In this document: positions 6,320-13,992 of the stretch, piece after piece | How the letters are laid out: the number at the start of each line of letters is the position of its first letter | Numbering within the stretch: position 1 is the stretch's first letter | Source: Lachnospiraceae bacterium | GTDB taxonomy: Bacteria; Bacillota; Clostridia; Lachnospirales; Lachnospiraceae | Assembly: GCA_902363555.1 (NCBI GenBank) | Contig: CABJAM010000006.1 | Location: forward strand, 517,192-542,219 | DNA: 25,028 bases | Reading direction: 5' to 3' | Notes under the pieces: model-generated | The model's database searches: none | Seen by the model: the letters and a program-made list of their open reading frames with translations, nothing else | What the model was told of the DNA's origin: nothing | Translations under genes and position numbers: made by a program

Positions 6320-7837
6320 ATGACGGGTTTTGAATTTACAAAAAGTGTGGAGCGCTGGGGTGTTTTTGAAGTAAGCGTGCCGGGATACAGCGCGGGAAAT
6401 CCATTTGAGGACTATGAGATCCGAGGAACATTTACATCTGAAAATGAAACGAAGACGGTGATCGGCTTTTATGATGGCGGGGGTACATACAAGGTACGTT
6501 TTATGCCGGGCTTTGAGGGCGCGTATCAGTTTGAGATTTCCGGGAGCTTTTCGGATCAGGTTTACAGCGGCAGCTTTGAGGTGACTCCGGCGGGAACGGA
6601 CAACCACGGACCAGTGCGGGTAGCGCCTGCGTGCCATCTGGCCTATGAAGACGGCACACCCTACATCAGTATGGGAACAACCTGCTATGTGTGGGCGCTC
6701 CAGAAGGAAGAAATCCAGGAAAAAACGCTGAAAACTCTGGCCGAAGGACCATTTAACAAAATTCGCTTTTGTATATTTCCGAAGCATTATATTTACAACT
6801 TTAACGAGCCGGTGTCCTATCCCTACGAAGGAACGCCCTGCGACAGCAGTAACATTAATGAGGATAATTTTATCATGTTTGGCGACAGCAGTATCCTTCC
6901 GGGCAATGAATGGGATTTCCGCCGCTTTAATGTGGCGCATTTCCAGCATTTTGACCGTTGCATCCAGTCGCTGATGGCGCTGGGCATCGAGGCGGATATT
7001 ATACTGATGCATCCTTACGACCGGTGGGGCTTTTCCAAAATGGGCACGGAGAATGAAAACTTCTACCTGAAATATGCCGTGGCCCGCTTTGCGGCGTACC
7101 GCAATGTATGGTGGTCCATGGCCAATGAATATGACCTGTTTTTTCACAAGACGATCATGGACTGGGAATCCAATGCGGCGGTGGTATGCAAGTATGACCC
7201 GTACCGCCACATGCGCTCCATCCATAACTGTATGAATATGTATGATTTCAGCCGTGCATGGATCACCCATTGCAGCATACAGCGGACGGACGTGTACGCT
7301 TCCGCGGAGCTGACAGATAAGTGGATGGCTCAGTACCAGAAGCCGGTCGTTCTGGACGAAATTAATTATGAGGGAAATATTGACAATGCCTGGGGCAATA
7401 TCAGCGGCCAGGAGATGACCCGCCGCTTCTGGGAATGCTCACTGCGCGGCGGCTACCCGGGCCATGGCGAGACGTATCAGCATCTCCAGGATATTTTATG
7501 GTGGTCTCACGGCGGTGAGCTCCACGGCGACAGTCCGGCCCGCATCCGGTTCCTATATGATATTTTAAAGGAGGTGCCGGGAACGTACCTGCACCGCGTG
7601 CCGGATAGCTGGGATGGCCTGTGTGGTTCCAATGACGACGGCAGTTGTCTGCTGTTTTATTACAGCTATTTCCGTCCGGGCTTCCGCAAATACGCTATGC
7701 CCGAGGGCGCAGAGTATGAGGTGGACGTTATCGATACGTGGGAAATGACCATAACGCCGGTGGGAACGTATTCCGGCAAGTTTAAGATACAGCTTCCGGG
7801 GAAGGAGTATATGGCGGTCCGGATGCGGAGAAAGTAG
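6320..7837 (+). CDS. DUF5060/DUF4038/DUF5605 glycoside hydrolase-like protein
   Basis: The 505-residue protein has no signal peptide, so it probably acts in the cytoplasm. It has an N-terminal beta-sandwich (DUF5060-like, about 1-90: VERWGVFEVSVPGYSAGNPF and GTYKVRFMPGFEGAYQFEI), a TIM-barrel typical of DUF4038/apiosidase-like hydrolases (about 100-420), and a C-terminal DUF5605-like beta-domain (about 425-505). The likely acid/base is E270 in WWSMANEYD and the nucleophile E347 in PVVLDEINYEG, as in clan GH-A retaining enzymes. The sugar released is unknown; relatives act on plant side-chain sugars. ATG 6320 has GGAGAG six bases upstream; an in-frame ATG at 6302 lacks a site. The gene ends inside the 3' end of the convergent sensor kinase gene, and the YesN/YesM pair beside it is a plausible regulator. 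Confidence 0.87.
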   Translation: MTGFEFTKSVERWGVFEVSVPGYSAGNPFEDYEIRGTFTSENETKTVIGFYDGGGTYKVRFMPGFEGAYQFEISGSFSDQVYSGSFEVTPAGTDNHGPVRVAPACHLAYEDGTPYISMGTTCYVWALQKEEIQEKTLKTLAEGPFNKIRFCIFPKHYIYNFNEPVSYPYEGTPCDSSNINEDNFIMFGDSSILPGNEWDFRRFNVAHFQHFDRCIQSLMALGIEADIILMHPYDRWGFSKMGTENENFYLKYAVARFAAYRNVWWSMANEYDLFFHKTIMDWESNAAVVCKYDPYRHMRSIHNCMNMYDFSRAWITHCSIQRTDVYASAELTDKWMAQYQKPVVLDEINYEGNIDNAWGNISGQEMTRRFWECSLRGGYPGHGETYQHLQDILWWSHGGELHGDSPARIRFLYDILKEVPGTYLHRVPDSWDGLCGSNDDGSCLLFYYSYFRPGFRKYAMPEGAEYEVDVIDTWEMTITPVGTYSGKFKIQLPGKEYMAVRMRRK

Positions 7838-9554
7838 TGCGCTTTCCGAGTATGAGCCGGACCGTGCATCCCTCACCCGGGGCGGACTGGATCGTGATAC
7901 CAAAAGCCTGGCCGTAATAAAGCTTGAGTCGCTCATCCACATTTCTCAAACCAACACTGCCCAAACGGACGGCTTCTTCGCTGTCCGGGGCGGCGGCCGG
8001 CTGAAAGCCCACGCCATTGTCAGTGACCGTAAATATAAGCCGTTCCTTTTCCTCGCTGAGTGTTATCGTGATTTTACCCGGCCCATCCAAAGGCTTGATG
8101 CCATGGTAGATGCTGTTTTCGACGATCGGCTGGAGAATGATTTTGGGAACGGTGTAATCCAGTAATTCCTCCGGCGCAAAGATTTCATAGCTGAGCTTTT
8201 CCTCGTAACGTTCTTTCTGGATAAAGAGATATTGTCGTACATGCTCCAATTCATCGGCTGCGGTGACCAGCTCCTGTCCGCCGCCAAGTGACAGGCGGAA
8301 AAATGCGGCCAGTGACTTGGTGAGGGTAATGACCCTGGCGCTGTCATTAAATTCAGCCATCCATATAATGGTTTCCAGTGTATTATAAAGAAAGTGGGGA
8401 TTGATCTGACTGATCAGGGCGTTGAGCTCGGATTGGCGCAGCGTTCCTTCCTTTTCCAGAAGCTTATCCATCAGCTCCCGGATACGGCGGATCATCCGGT
8501 TATAATTGTGGGTTAAAAGCTCCACTTCATAAAAGCTGTTTTTGCGCAGGCTGATCTGGGCAAGCTTTTCAATCTCGCCCATACCGCGTTCCAGATCGGC
8601 CATGGGGATAGACAGCCGGCGGGTGAAGAGAAGGCCCAGCAAAAGGACCGCGCAAAAGAGTATGCCCCCGGTCAGGAGCACGACTTCAAAGAGCTGGCGC
8701 TTCAGCATTTTAAGCGTATCCAGTGACACTACGCCAACCATGGTCCACCCCGTATCCTGGATCGGTGTCTGGTAGGTGAGAAGGTTATGCTTTTTATCGT
8801 AGCCGTTTCCGGCCATACGTATTTCCCGAAGACTGGACTGTTTGACCGGATCTGAAAAGTAATCGGTATCCTTATGATAGACAGGCTCGTCTCTGTCATT
8901 GAGAAGAAAGACATAGCCGTCGGCTCCCAGGTCAAGGCCGCTGAGATAATCTTCGATCACACTGTATTCCACATCCATCAGCAGAACGCCCAGATTCTCT
9001 TTGGAATCACCGGAAATCTCCGTACTGACGGAAATCACCCAGTTATCCATGTCGGGGGAGAAGCTCTGCATCCGGGCTCCGGTCAGGACGGGCATCGTGT
9101 TATGTATGGCTTCCATATACCAGTCCTCCTTCATCATGTCCTCCGAAACGGACATATTAAGGCCCTCTTCATTGGAAAGGATGCGTCCGTCCTTGGAAAC
9201 TACAACGATGGATTTTATATGCGTGTCACTTTTAAGCAGTGTGTCGATACGGGTCAGAAGACCGCTCCGAAGTCTTTCACTGCCCCCGGACAGGTATTGT
9301 AAAAGCGTGGGATCACTGGAAAAGACACAGGATTCCCCCTTGATGCGTGCAATATAAGTGGCAATGTTGGTGCCGCTCATTTCCAGCAGCTCGTGGGTTT
9401 TTGCGACCGTCTCATCCATGAGAAGATTTGCTGAGAAAAAGTAAATAGCTCCGCTTAAAAGCAGGATGACTGCCAGTCCGATCCCGAGGAAAAATAATGA
9501 GAGCTGGACGCCAAAGCGCCGGAGCCAGCATTTGAGCTTAAATTTCTTTTCCAC
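7782..9554 (-). CDS. YesM-type sensor histidine kinase
   Basis: This 590-residue membrane kinase senses an extracellular signal and phosphorylates its partner regulator. It has membrane helix 1 at about 14-45, an extracellular dCache/PAS-like region at about 46-285, membrane helix 2 at about 289-311, HAMP at 312-365, a LytS/YesM-type His_kinase segment with H387 in ISQINPHFLYNTLE, and an HATPase domain with ILQPIVENSIYHGI, TDNGVGF and SVGLRNVDERL. The start is GTG 9554, with GGAGG seven bases upstream and a 17-bp overlap with the response regulator's end, a sign of translational coupling. Relatives control carbohydrate uptake or degradation genes. The last roughly 25 residues run beyond the usual kinase end and overlap the glycosidase gene by 56 bp tail to tail. 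Confidence 0.93.
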   Translation of the reverse strand: MEKKFKLKCWLRRFGVQLSLFFLGIGLAVILLLSGAIYFFSANLLMDETVAKTHELLEMSGTNIATYIARIKGESCVFSSDPTLLQYLSGGSERLRSGLLTRIDTLLKSDTHIKSIVVVSKDGRILSNEEGLNMSVSEDMMKEDWYMEAIHNTMPVLTGARMQSFSPDMDNWVISVSTEISGDSKENLGVLLMDVEYSVIEDYLSGLDLGADGYVFLLNDRDEPVYHKDTDYFSDPVKQSSLREIRMAGNGYDKKHNLLTYQTPIQDTGWTMVGVVSLDTLKMLKRQLFEVVLLTGGILFCAVLLLGLLFTRRLSIPMADLERGMGEIEKLAQISLRKNSFYEVELLTHNYNRMIRRIRELMDKLLEKEGTLRQSELNALISQINPHFLYNTLETIIWMAEFNDSARVITLTKSLAAFFRLSLGGGQELVTAADELEHVRQYLFIQKERYEEKLSYEIFAPEELLDYTVPKIILQPIVENSIYHGIKPLDGPGKITITLSEEKERLIFTVTDNGVGFQPAAAPDSEEAVRLGSVGLRNVDERLKLYYGQAFGITIQSAPGEGCTVRLILGKRTTFSASGPPYTPSPEAVS

Positions 9555-10317
9555 GCTGCGCCTCCGTTCTGAAATCCCTGGGGGTTTTGTGGTATCTGCG
9601 TCGGAAGCAGACGCTGAAATAGTTGGGATTATCAATACCGACGGCGGCAGCAATCTCATAATTTTTCATTTGCGTGGAAAGGAGCAGGACCTTGGCCCGC
9701 TCCAGGCGCAGTTCTAGCAGATGATCCCGGAAATTCTCGCCGAAGTTTTTCTTGAATAAAGTACTGAGATAGCTGATCGTGTACCCCAGCTCCGCTGCCA
9801 GTGCGCTGAGGGGAAAGGACGGGTCTGCGATATGTGCCTCTACGATATCGGAAATCCGGGCGCGGAGATCAAGATGCTCCTCCGAGCCGGCATCGACGGT
9901 GATTTTATCCACAGCCTGCCTGACAGCGGCAAAGCTGTCCGCCTCTTTTTTCTTTTCCACGAGATGAAAGAGCAGCGTTTGGATATCATTTCTGGAAAGC
10001 GGCTTGAGCATATAATCGTCAACGCCGATTTTGATGGCGCGGATGGCGTAATCCAGGTAATCGTAGGCGGTGAGTATGGCGATTTTAACGTATGGATCAC
10101 GCTCCCTGGCCAGCCGGCAAAATTCCAGGCCGTCCATTCTGGGCATGTTAATATCCGCCAGAATCAGATCGATCGGCTGCGCATCCATAATTTTCAGCGC
10201 TTCTTCGCCATTGGCCGCTTCATAAAAGCCGCCGATCCCAAGACCGCCAAAATCGATAAGCGCCCGTATTCCACGGCGGATTATATTTTCATCCTCTACC
10301 ACCAACAGATTATACAT
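9538..10317 (-). CDS. YesN-type response regulator (REC plus AraC HTH)
   Basis: This 259-residue cytoplasmic transcription factor has a receiver domain at residues 1-120, with the phosphoacceptor D55 in LILADINMPRMDG, T83 and K105 in YMLKPLSR, and an AraC/XylS double helix-turn-helix at about 155-253 (LSALAAELGYTISYLSTLFK and NYEIAAAVGIDNPNYFSVCF). It is shorter than many YesN proteins because the linker is brief. ATG 10317 follows GGGGAG about eight bases upstream. It is co-transcribed with the kinase downstream, the genes overlapping by 17 bp. The usual role is activation of nearby glycan-use genes; the convergent DUF5060-type glycosidase is the nearest candidate target, but no binding site could be assigned. 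Confidence 0.93.
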   Translation of the reverse strand: MYNLLVVEDENIIRRGIRALIDFGGLGIGGFYEAANGEEALKIMDAQPIDLILADINMPRMDGLEFCRLARERDPYVKIAILTAYDYLDYAIRAIKIGVDDYMLKPLSRNDIQTLLFHLVEKKKEADSFAAVRQAVDKITVDAGSEEHLDLRARISDIVEAHIADPSFPLSALAAELGYTISYLSTLFKKNFGENFRDHLLELRLERAKVLLLSTQMKNYEIAAAVGIDNPNYFSVCFRRRYHKTPRDFRTEAQRGKEI

Positions 10318-10342
10318 GTGTTTTGCTCCCCTTTTTTACTCC

Positions 10343-10388
10343 ATTATATAATGCCGGGAGAGGTAAAGCAAGGCGTTCTCCCGGCATT
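10343..10388 (-). promoter_or_regulatory. Promoter of the YesN/YesM pair enclosed by an 11-bp inverted repeat
   Basis: On the minus strand TTGCTT (10371-10366), 17 bp, TATAAT (10348-10343) forms a good sigma-A promoter for the regulator gene at 10317. A perfect inverted repeat, AATGCCGGGAG (10350-10360) and CTCCCGGCATT (10378-10388), has its loop over the -35. The repeat starts five bases past the msrAB stop, so it could instead be that gene's terminator, although no T-run follows on the minus strand. Both roles are possible. Confidence 0.65.
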
Positions 10389-10392
10389 GATC

Positions 10393-11538
10393 TTATTTAC
10401 TAAAGGATTGGATGAGATAGCCGTAGCCCTCGGTCTCCAGATCCTCGTAGGGGATAAATCTCAGGGCGGCGCTGTTGATACAGTAACGCAGTCCTCCGGA
10501 TGCCTCCGGCCCGTCATCAAAGACTTGGCCCAGATGGGAATTTCCCGCGCGGCTACGGACCTCTGTGCGCAGCATGTTATGGCTGGTGTCAGTGTTTTCG
10601 TTGACTACATCCGGTATGATCGGCTTTGAAAAGCTGGGCCAGCCGCAGCCGGAATCAAACTTGTCCTCAGAACTGAATAATGGCTCCCCGGTTACGATGT
10701 CTACATAGATGCCTTTATCAAAGGTCTGGTCGTATTCGTTTGTATAGGGGCGTTCCGTATCTCCAAGCTGGGTCACCTGATACTGAATATCAGTAAGCTT
10801 TTTATTCAGCGTTTCGTCCGTAGGCATGGGATAGTCCTCCGGCTGAATGAGACTTGCAAGATCACTTTGATCAAGCTGCTGCTCTTTAATAAAGGCATCG
10901 GCCACTCCCAGATTTATATGACAATAACCGCCCGGGTTTTTGTCTAGGTAATCCTGATGGTAGTCCTCGGCTGTATAAAAGCTATCCAGGGGGAGGACCT
11001 CAGTGACTATGGGGTCCATATAGTCTGCCTGCTGCTTTTTAATAGCTGCCGTGGCTGTGTCTTTATCCTCCGCATCTACATAATAAATACCGGAACGATA
11101 CTGGTTTCCGTGATCATTTCCCTGACGGTCCAAACTGGTCGGGTCAACGACTCTGAAAAAGCCGTCAAGAATCTGTTCTGTAGAAATAACAGAGGGGTCA
11201 TAGCTTACCTTGACAGTTTCTGCGAAACCGGTGTTGTCATAGCATACCTGCTCGTAGGTCGGATCCTGGGTGTTTCCGTTGGCATATCCCACATCGGTGT
11301 CGTAGACGCCGGGAAGCTTCTTCATATATGCTTCAATGCCCCAAAAACAGCCGCCGGCCAAATAGATTGTGTGTGGATTTTTTATTGTGTCCATAGGAAC
11401 CTCCTGTTTAAGTGATTGTAAATTCGTATTTTCTGCCACCGGCTCCGTACCTTCCGGCGCCCGGGAACAGCCGGCGAGTACGATCAGGATGGCAGTAAGC
11501 GCACATGCATATACAGATTTCCTTCGACTTTTTTTCAT
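10393..11538 (-). CDS. msrAB: Lipoprotein MsrA-MsrB methionine sulfoxide reductase fusion
   Basis: The 381-residue bifunctional enzyme reduces both epimers of methionine sulfoxide in oxidised proteins. A lipoprotein signal ends at C24 (AILIVLAGC), placing it on the outer face of the membrane. The MsrA domain spans about 57-205, with catalytic C64 in AGGCFWGIEAYM and the PGGYCHIN segment. The MsrB domain spans about 240-372, with SGCGWPSFSKPI, HLGQVFDDGP and catalytic C353 in LRYCINSAALRFIP; the zinc CxxC pairs of some MsrB proteins are absent. ATG 11538 is chosen because GGAGG lies just upstream and the lipoprotein signal starts there (MKKSRRKS); a longer in-frame extension lacks both. No thioredoxin-like or CcdA electron donor is adjacent. 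It is a single gene with its own promoter. Confidence 0.96.
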   Translation of the reverse strand: MKKSRRKSVYACALTAILIVLAGCSRAPEGTEPVAENTNLQSLKQEVPMDTIKNPHTIYLAGGCFWGIEAYMKKLPGVYDTDVGYANGNTQDPTYEQVCYDNTGFAETVKVSYDPSVISTEQILDGFFRVVDPTSLDRQGNDHGNQYRSGIYYVDAEDKDTATAAIKKQQADYMDPIVTEVLPLDSFYTAEDYHQDYLDKNPGGYCHINLGVADAFIKEQQLDQSDLASLIQPEDYPMPTDETLNKKLTDIQYQVTQLGDTERPYTNEYDQTFDKGIYVDIVTGEPLFSSEDKFDSGCGWPSFSKPIIPDVVNENTDTSHNMLRTEVRSRAGNSHLGQVFDDGPEASGGLRYCINSAALRFIPYEDLETEGYGYLIQSFSK

Positions 11539-11568
11539 AATGACCGCCTCCTTATTTGTTACACTAAT

Positions 11569-11577
11569 AGTATACCA
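11569..11577 (-). promoter_or_regulatory. Extended -10 promoter for msrAB
   Basis: The minus strand reads TGGTATACT (11577-11569), an extended -10 (TGn then TATACT), 30 bp upstream of the msrAB start codon. A weak -35-like AATTAC lies 17 bp further upstream. Reasonable, but based on a single motif. Confidence 0.5.
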
Positions 11578-11638
11578 TTTTTTCGGAAATAGTAATTGAA
11601 AAGCTTTCACTGTTTCTTTAATTTTTTTAGATAAATAT

Positions 11639-11689
11639 CGAACATACTTTCGGTTTTTCGTTTACATTTTATTGGGAATGTGGTATGTT
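11639..11689 (+). promoter_or_regulatory. LexA-like (SOS) box and promoter of the polymerase operon
   Basis: CGAACATACTTTCG (11639-11652) matches the Gram-positive SOS consensus CGAACnnnnGTTCG at all but one position. Eight bp downstream lies a promoter, TTTACA (11661-11666), 17 bp, TATGTT (11684-11689). LexA bound there would block the promoter. Y-family polymerase/YolD pairs are classic SOS genes, which supports the reading. Confidence 0.65.
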
Positions 11690-11717
11690 AATAGTAGTGA
11701 AATCAGATGAAGAAATT

Positions 11718-11765
11718 CGACAGCCGGGCCCTCTAAGCGGAGGAAGGAAAATGGCCCGGATGTCG
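11718..11765 (+). other. Leader hairpin enclosing a ribosome-binding site
   Basis: CGACA (11718-11722) and CCGGGCC (11724-11730) pair with GGCCCGG (11753-11759) and TGTCG (11761-11765), a 12-bp stem with one mismatch. The loop carries GGAGGAAGGA, and the ATG of a short upstream frame (11751) overlaps the stem. No T-run follows, so it is not a terminator. Translational control of the polymerase gene is inferred. Confidence 0.6.
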
Positions 11766-11828
11766 TGCGTTTATAAAAAGAGGTGGGTATGTTGGTGCAG
11801 AATCGAAGCTATGTTTGTATTGATCTGA
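11751..11828 (+). CDS. Possible 25-codon upstream ORF overlapping the polymerase start
   Basis: ATG 11751 has a better-looking ribosome-binding site (GGAGGAAGG) than the polymerase itself. The frame reads MARMSCVYKKRWVCWC and continues to a TGA at 11826-11828, inside the polymerase gene in another frame. Ribosomes reading it would pass the hairpin and the polymerase start at 11789. It may be a regulatory leader peptide, or the strong site may be accidental. Confidence 0.3.
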   Translation: MARMSCVYKKRWVCWCRIEAMFVLI

Positions 11829-13060
11829 AGTCCTTTTTTGCATCGGTTGAATGCCGGGAAAGGGGGCTGGACCCTCTGACCACAAACCTGGTGGTGGCGG
11901 ACCCGGAACGAACGGAAAAGACCATTTGTCTGGCTGTGTCGCCGGCCATGAGGGCTCTGGGCGTTCCTGGGCGGTGCCGGGTGTTTGAAATCCCCAAAGG
12001 GATCGAATATATTATGGCGACACCGAGGATGCAGCTTTATATCGATTATGCGGCGGATATTTATTCGATCTATCTGAAATATATATCAAAGGAAGATATC
12101 CACGTCTATTCCATCGACGAGGTGTTTATGGATGTGACCGATTATCTGTCCATGTATCAGATGTCATCCAGGGAGCTGGGAATTGCGATCATGCAGGATA
12201 TATTCAAATCCACGGGGATCACGGCGACCTGCGGCATCGGAACAAATATGTATCTGGCCAAGGTCGCTCTGGACATTACGGCAAAGCATTCGGCGGACCA
12301 TATCGGGGAGCTGGATGAGGAAAGTTACCGGAAAACATTATGGCGGCATCAGCCGCTCACTGACTTCTGGCGTGTGGGTCCGGGGATTGCCCGGCGGTTG
12401 ATGAGTATGGGAATCACCACGATGGAGGGGATCGCCCGGGCGGATGAGGATGCGATGTATCACATGTTCGGTATCGACGCGGAGTTGCTCATCGATCATG
12501 CCTGGGGAAAAGAGCCTGTGACCATGGCCGATATAAAAGCGTACAAGCCGAAGACAAGCTCCATCGGCGGCGGGCAGGTGCTTGGATGCGACTCGGATTT
12601 TGAGGGCGGTAAGCTGCTGGTGAAGGAAATGGCGGACCTGCTCTGCCTGGAGCTGGTGGATAAAGGTCTTGTGACCGATTCCATAACCCTCCATGTCAGC
12701 TATAATAAACGCTATGACAGGAAGTCGGCCCACGGCACGACGACGATGACGCTGACGACCAGCTCGGCCAGACAGATCATGTCCTACACAGAGAAGCTTT
12801 ATGAGCGGATCGTGGACCGCCGCACGCCGATCCACAGAATTTATCTGACGTTTAATAACGTGGTGGATGAGACGTATCAGCAGTACGATCTGTTTGTGGA
12901 CCCGGCGGAGCTGGAGAAGGAGCACCGTCTGCAAAAGGCTATGCTGGATATTAAAGAAAAGTTTGGGAAAAATGCGATTCTTAAAGGGATGAACCTGGAA
13001 AAGGGCGCGACGACCATGGAGCGCAATCTGCAGATCGGAGGGCATAAAAGTGGCGAATAG
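11789..13060 (+). CDS. Y-family translesion DNA polymerase (UmuC/UvrX-like)
   Basis: The 423-residue error-prone polymerase copies past damaged bases. The palm begins with YVCIDLKSFFASVEC, with metal-binding D12, followed by catalytic D110/E111 in VYSIDEVFMDVTDY. A helix-hairpin-helix-like part lies near 190-235 (FWRVGPGIARRLMSMGI), then a little-finger domain at about 255-370. Overall form and the YolD-like neighbour match the Firmicute UvrX/UmuC-like group rather than housekeeping DinB. ATG 11789 is preferred, with AAGAGG five bases upstream; a GTG at 11783 is also in frame. A LexA-like box and a leader hairpin precede it, and the YolD-like gene overlaps its last 11 bases. Confidence 0.93.
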   Translation: MLVQNRSYVCIDLKSFFASVECRERGLDPLTTNLVVADPERTEKTICLAVSPAMRALGVPGRCRVFEIPKGIEYIMATPRMQLYIDYAADIYSIYLKYISKEDIHVYSIDEVFMDVTDYLSMYQMSSRELGIAIMQDIFKSTGITATCGIGTNMYLAKVALDITAKHSADHIGELDEESYRKTLWRHQPLTDFWRVGPGIARRLMSMGITTMEGIARADEDAMYHMFGIDAELLIDHAWGKEPVTMADIKAYKPKTSSIGGGQVLGCDSDFEGGKLLVKEMADLLCLELVDKGLVTDSITLHVSYNKRYDRKSAHGTTTMTLTTSSARQIMSYTEKLYERIVDRRTPIHRIYLTFNNVVDETYQQYDLFVDPAELEKEHRLQKAMLDIKEKFGKNAILKGMNLEKGATTMERNLQIGGHKSGE

Positions 13061-13379
13061 ACCGAAAATGAGCAGAGAAGAGCGGGCAAAGCAGTTTATG
13101 CCTTTTGCCGCGCTGAAAAGCTACCCGGAAGCGCTGCGCCGGCGGGAGAAGATCGTTGTGGAACGGACGGAGCTGTCGGAGGAATACCGGGAGACGCTGG
13201 ATGAAAAGCTGCGGCAGATAAAGAAAAACGATATGATCACTGTGACTTATTTTTGTAAGGGAGAGTATGTGGAGCAGACGGGGATGGTATCGCGGATCGA
13301 TGCGACGGCGCGGGTGATACGGATCGTGAATACGAAAATTGGGTTTGATGATATTTATGATATAAATGGCTGCATATAA
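13050..13379 (+). CDS. YolD-like protein
   Basis: This 109-residue protein has the typical YolD-like pattern. The N-terminus MANRPKMSREERAKQFMPFA and the following ALKSYPEAL resemble the start of many YolD-like proteins linked to Y-family polymerases, and a small beta-barrel-like second half follows (DMITVTYFCKGEYVEQTGMV). Its biochemical role is not settled; it is thought to help or regulate the partner polymerase during DNA damage. The GTG start at 13050 has GGAGGG about seven bases upstream and overlaps the polymerase stop by 11 bp, so the two are almost certainly translated together. A terminator follows at 13427. Confidence 0.9.
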   Translation: MANRPKMSREERAKQFMPFAALKSYPEALRRREKIVVERTELSEEYRETLDEKLRQIKKNDMITVTYFCKGEYVEQTGMVSRIDATARVIRIVNTKIGFDDIYDINGCI

Positions 13380-13426
13380 AGCACCAATTTGCCGGAAATT
13401 TCGACTGGCACAATAAGAGATTCCTA

Positions 13427-13448
13427 CTTTCAGATTCTGAAAGCTTTT
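13427..13448 (+). terminator. Intrinsic terminator after the polymerase/YolD-like pair
   Basis: CTTTCAG (13427-13433), loop ATT, CTGAAAG (13437-13443), followed by CTTTTTC. A 7-bp stem with a short T-run, 47 bp past the YolD-like stop. Confidence 0.65.
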
Positions 13449-13461
13449 TCACGGAATGTAA

Positions 13462-13490
13462 TTTACCTGAAAATTCCCCTGTGCTATAAT
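13462..13490 (+). promoter_or_regulatory. Promoter of the C-glycoside deglycosidase operon
   Basis: TTTACC (13462-13467), 17 bp, TATAAT (13485-13490), a near-consensus sigma-A promoter 30 bp before the first start codon. No operator dyad or transcription factor gene lies next to it. Confidence 0.75.
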
Positions 13491-13520
13491 GAATTTAACA
13501 TTAAGAAGGAGGTATATTCA

Positions 13521-13976
13521 ATGTTTGACCAGTATTTAATCAGAAAAGACAGTCTTCAAAACGTTGTTGAAGACGGCAAAGTAACGGGGTTTAAATTTGC
13601 AGTAAGAATCGCGGATTACCGCGGCTGCTTTTTATCCTTACATAACGGTTATTATATTAACTGCGATGGTGTGGAATATCCAAAAGAGCTTCAGAGATTT
13701 GAAATCAATGGCAAGGGTCCGAGAGACTTTGAAGAAATTAAAAAATGTGTTTGGGAGCACTGGAACTATGATGATGAGGGCTGGGTTTATGTGACTAAAG
13801 ACGGCGGTCTGGCTCCCGGAAAGCATGTGATCGGATTACAGCAGTCCATTCTTGCGCAGTACGGCTATATGCCATGGGATGAGGAATGGGTAAAGAACCC
13901 GCCGGTTCCGGGCAGTGGTGCCGGTTCAGGTAAGACCGCAGCAATCTGCCAGTTTGAACTGGAACTTCAGGAATAA
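13521..13976 (+). CDS. dfgB: C-glycoside deglycosidase beta subunit (DUF6379 family)
   Basis: The 151-residue soluble protein is the small beta-sandwich subunit of the two-part C-deglycosidase (DfgB/DgpB/CarC type). With the alpha subunit it eliminates the aglycone from a 3-oxo C-glucoside, breaking the sugar-to-carbon bond. Seen features: the start MFDQYLIRKDSLQNVVEDGK, a mid segment FAVRIADYRGCFLSLHNG, and HWNYDDEGWVYVTKDGGL followed by APGKHVIGL, all characteristic of the family. It is almost entirely beta-strand with no signal peptide. ATG 13521 has AAGGAGG eight bases upstream. The alpha-subunit gene starts 16 bases after its stop. The symbol follows the Eubacterium cellulosolvens naming and is by family, not proven substrate. 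Confidence 0.85.
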   Translation: MFDQYLIRKDSLQNVVEDGKVTGFKFAVRIADYRGCFLSLHNGYYINCDGVEYPKELQRFEINGKGPRDFEEIKKCVWEHWNYDDEGWVYVTKDGGLAPGKHVIGLQQSILAQYGYMPWDEEWVKNPPVPGSGAGSGKTAAICQFELELQE

Positions 13977-13992
13977 GGAGGAGGAAATCATA

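Noticed and set aside
6263..7270. A 335-codon frame antisense to the glycosidase gene
   Set aside because: The plus-strand gene has clear domains, catalytic residues and a ribosome-binding site; the antisense product has no recognisable feature.
9832..10629. A 265-codon plus-strand frame across the response regulator and msrAB ends
   Set aside because: It overlaps two well-supported genes on the other strand and lacks a start signal or domain.
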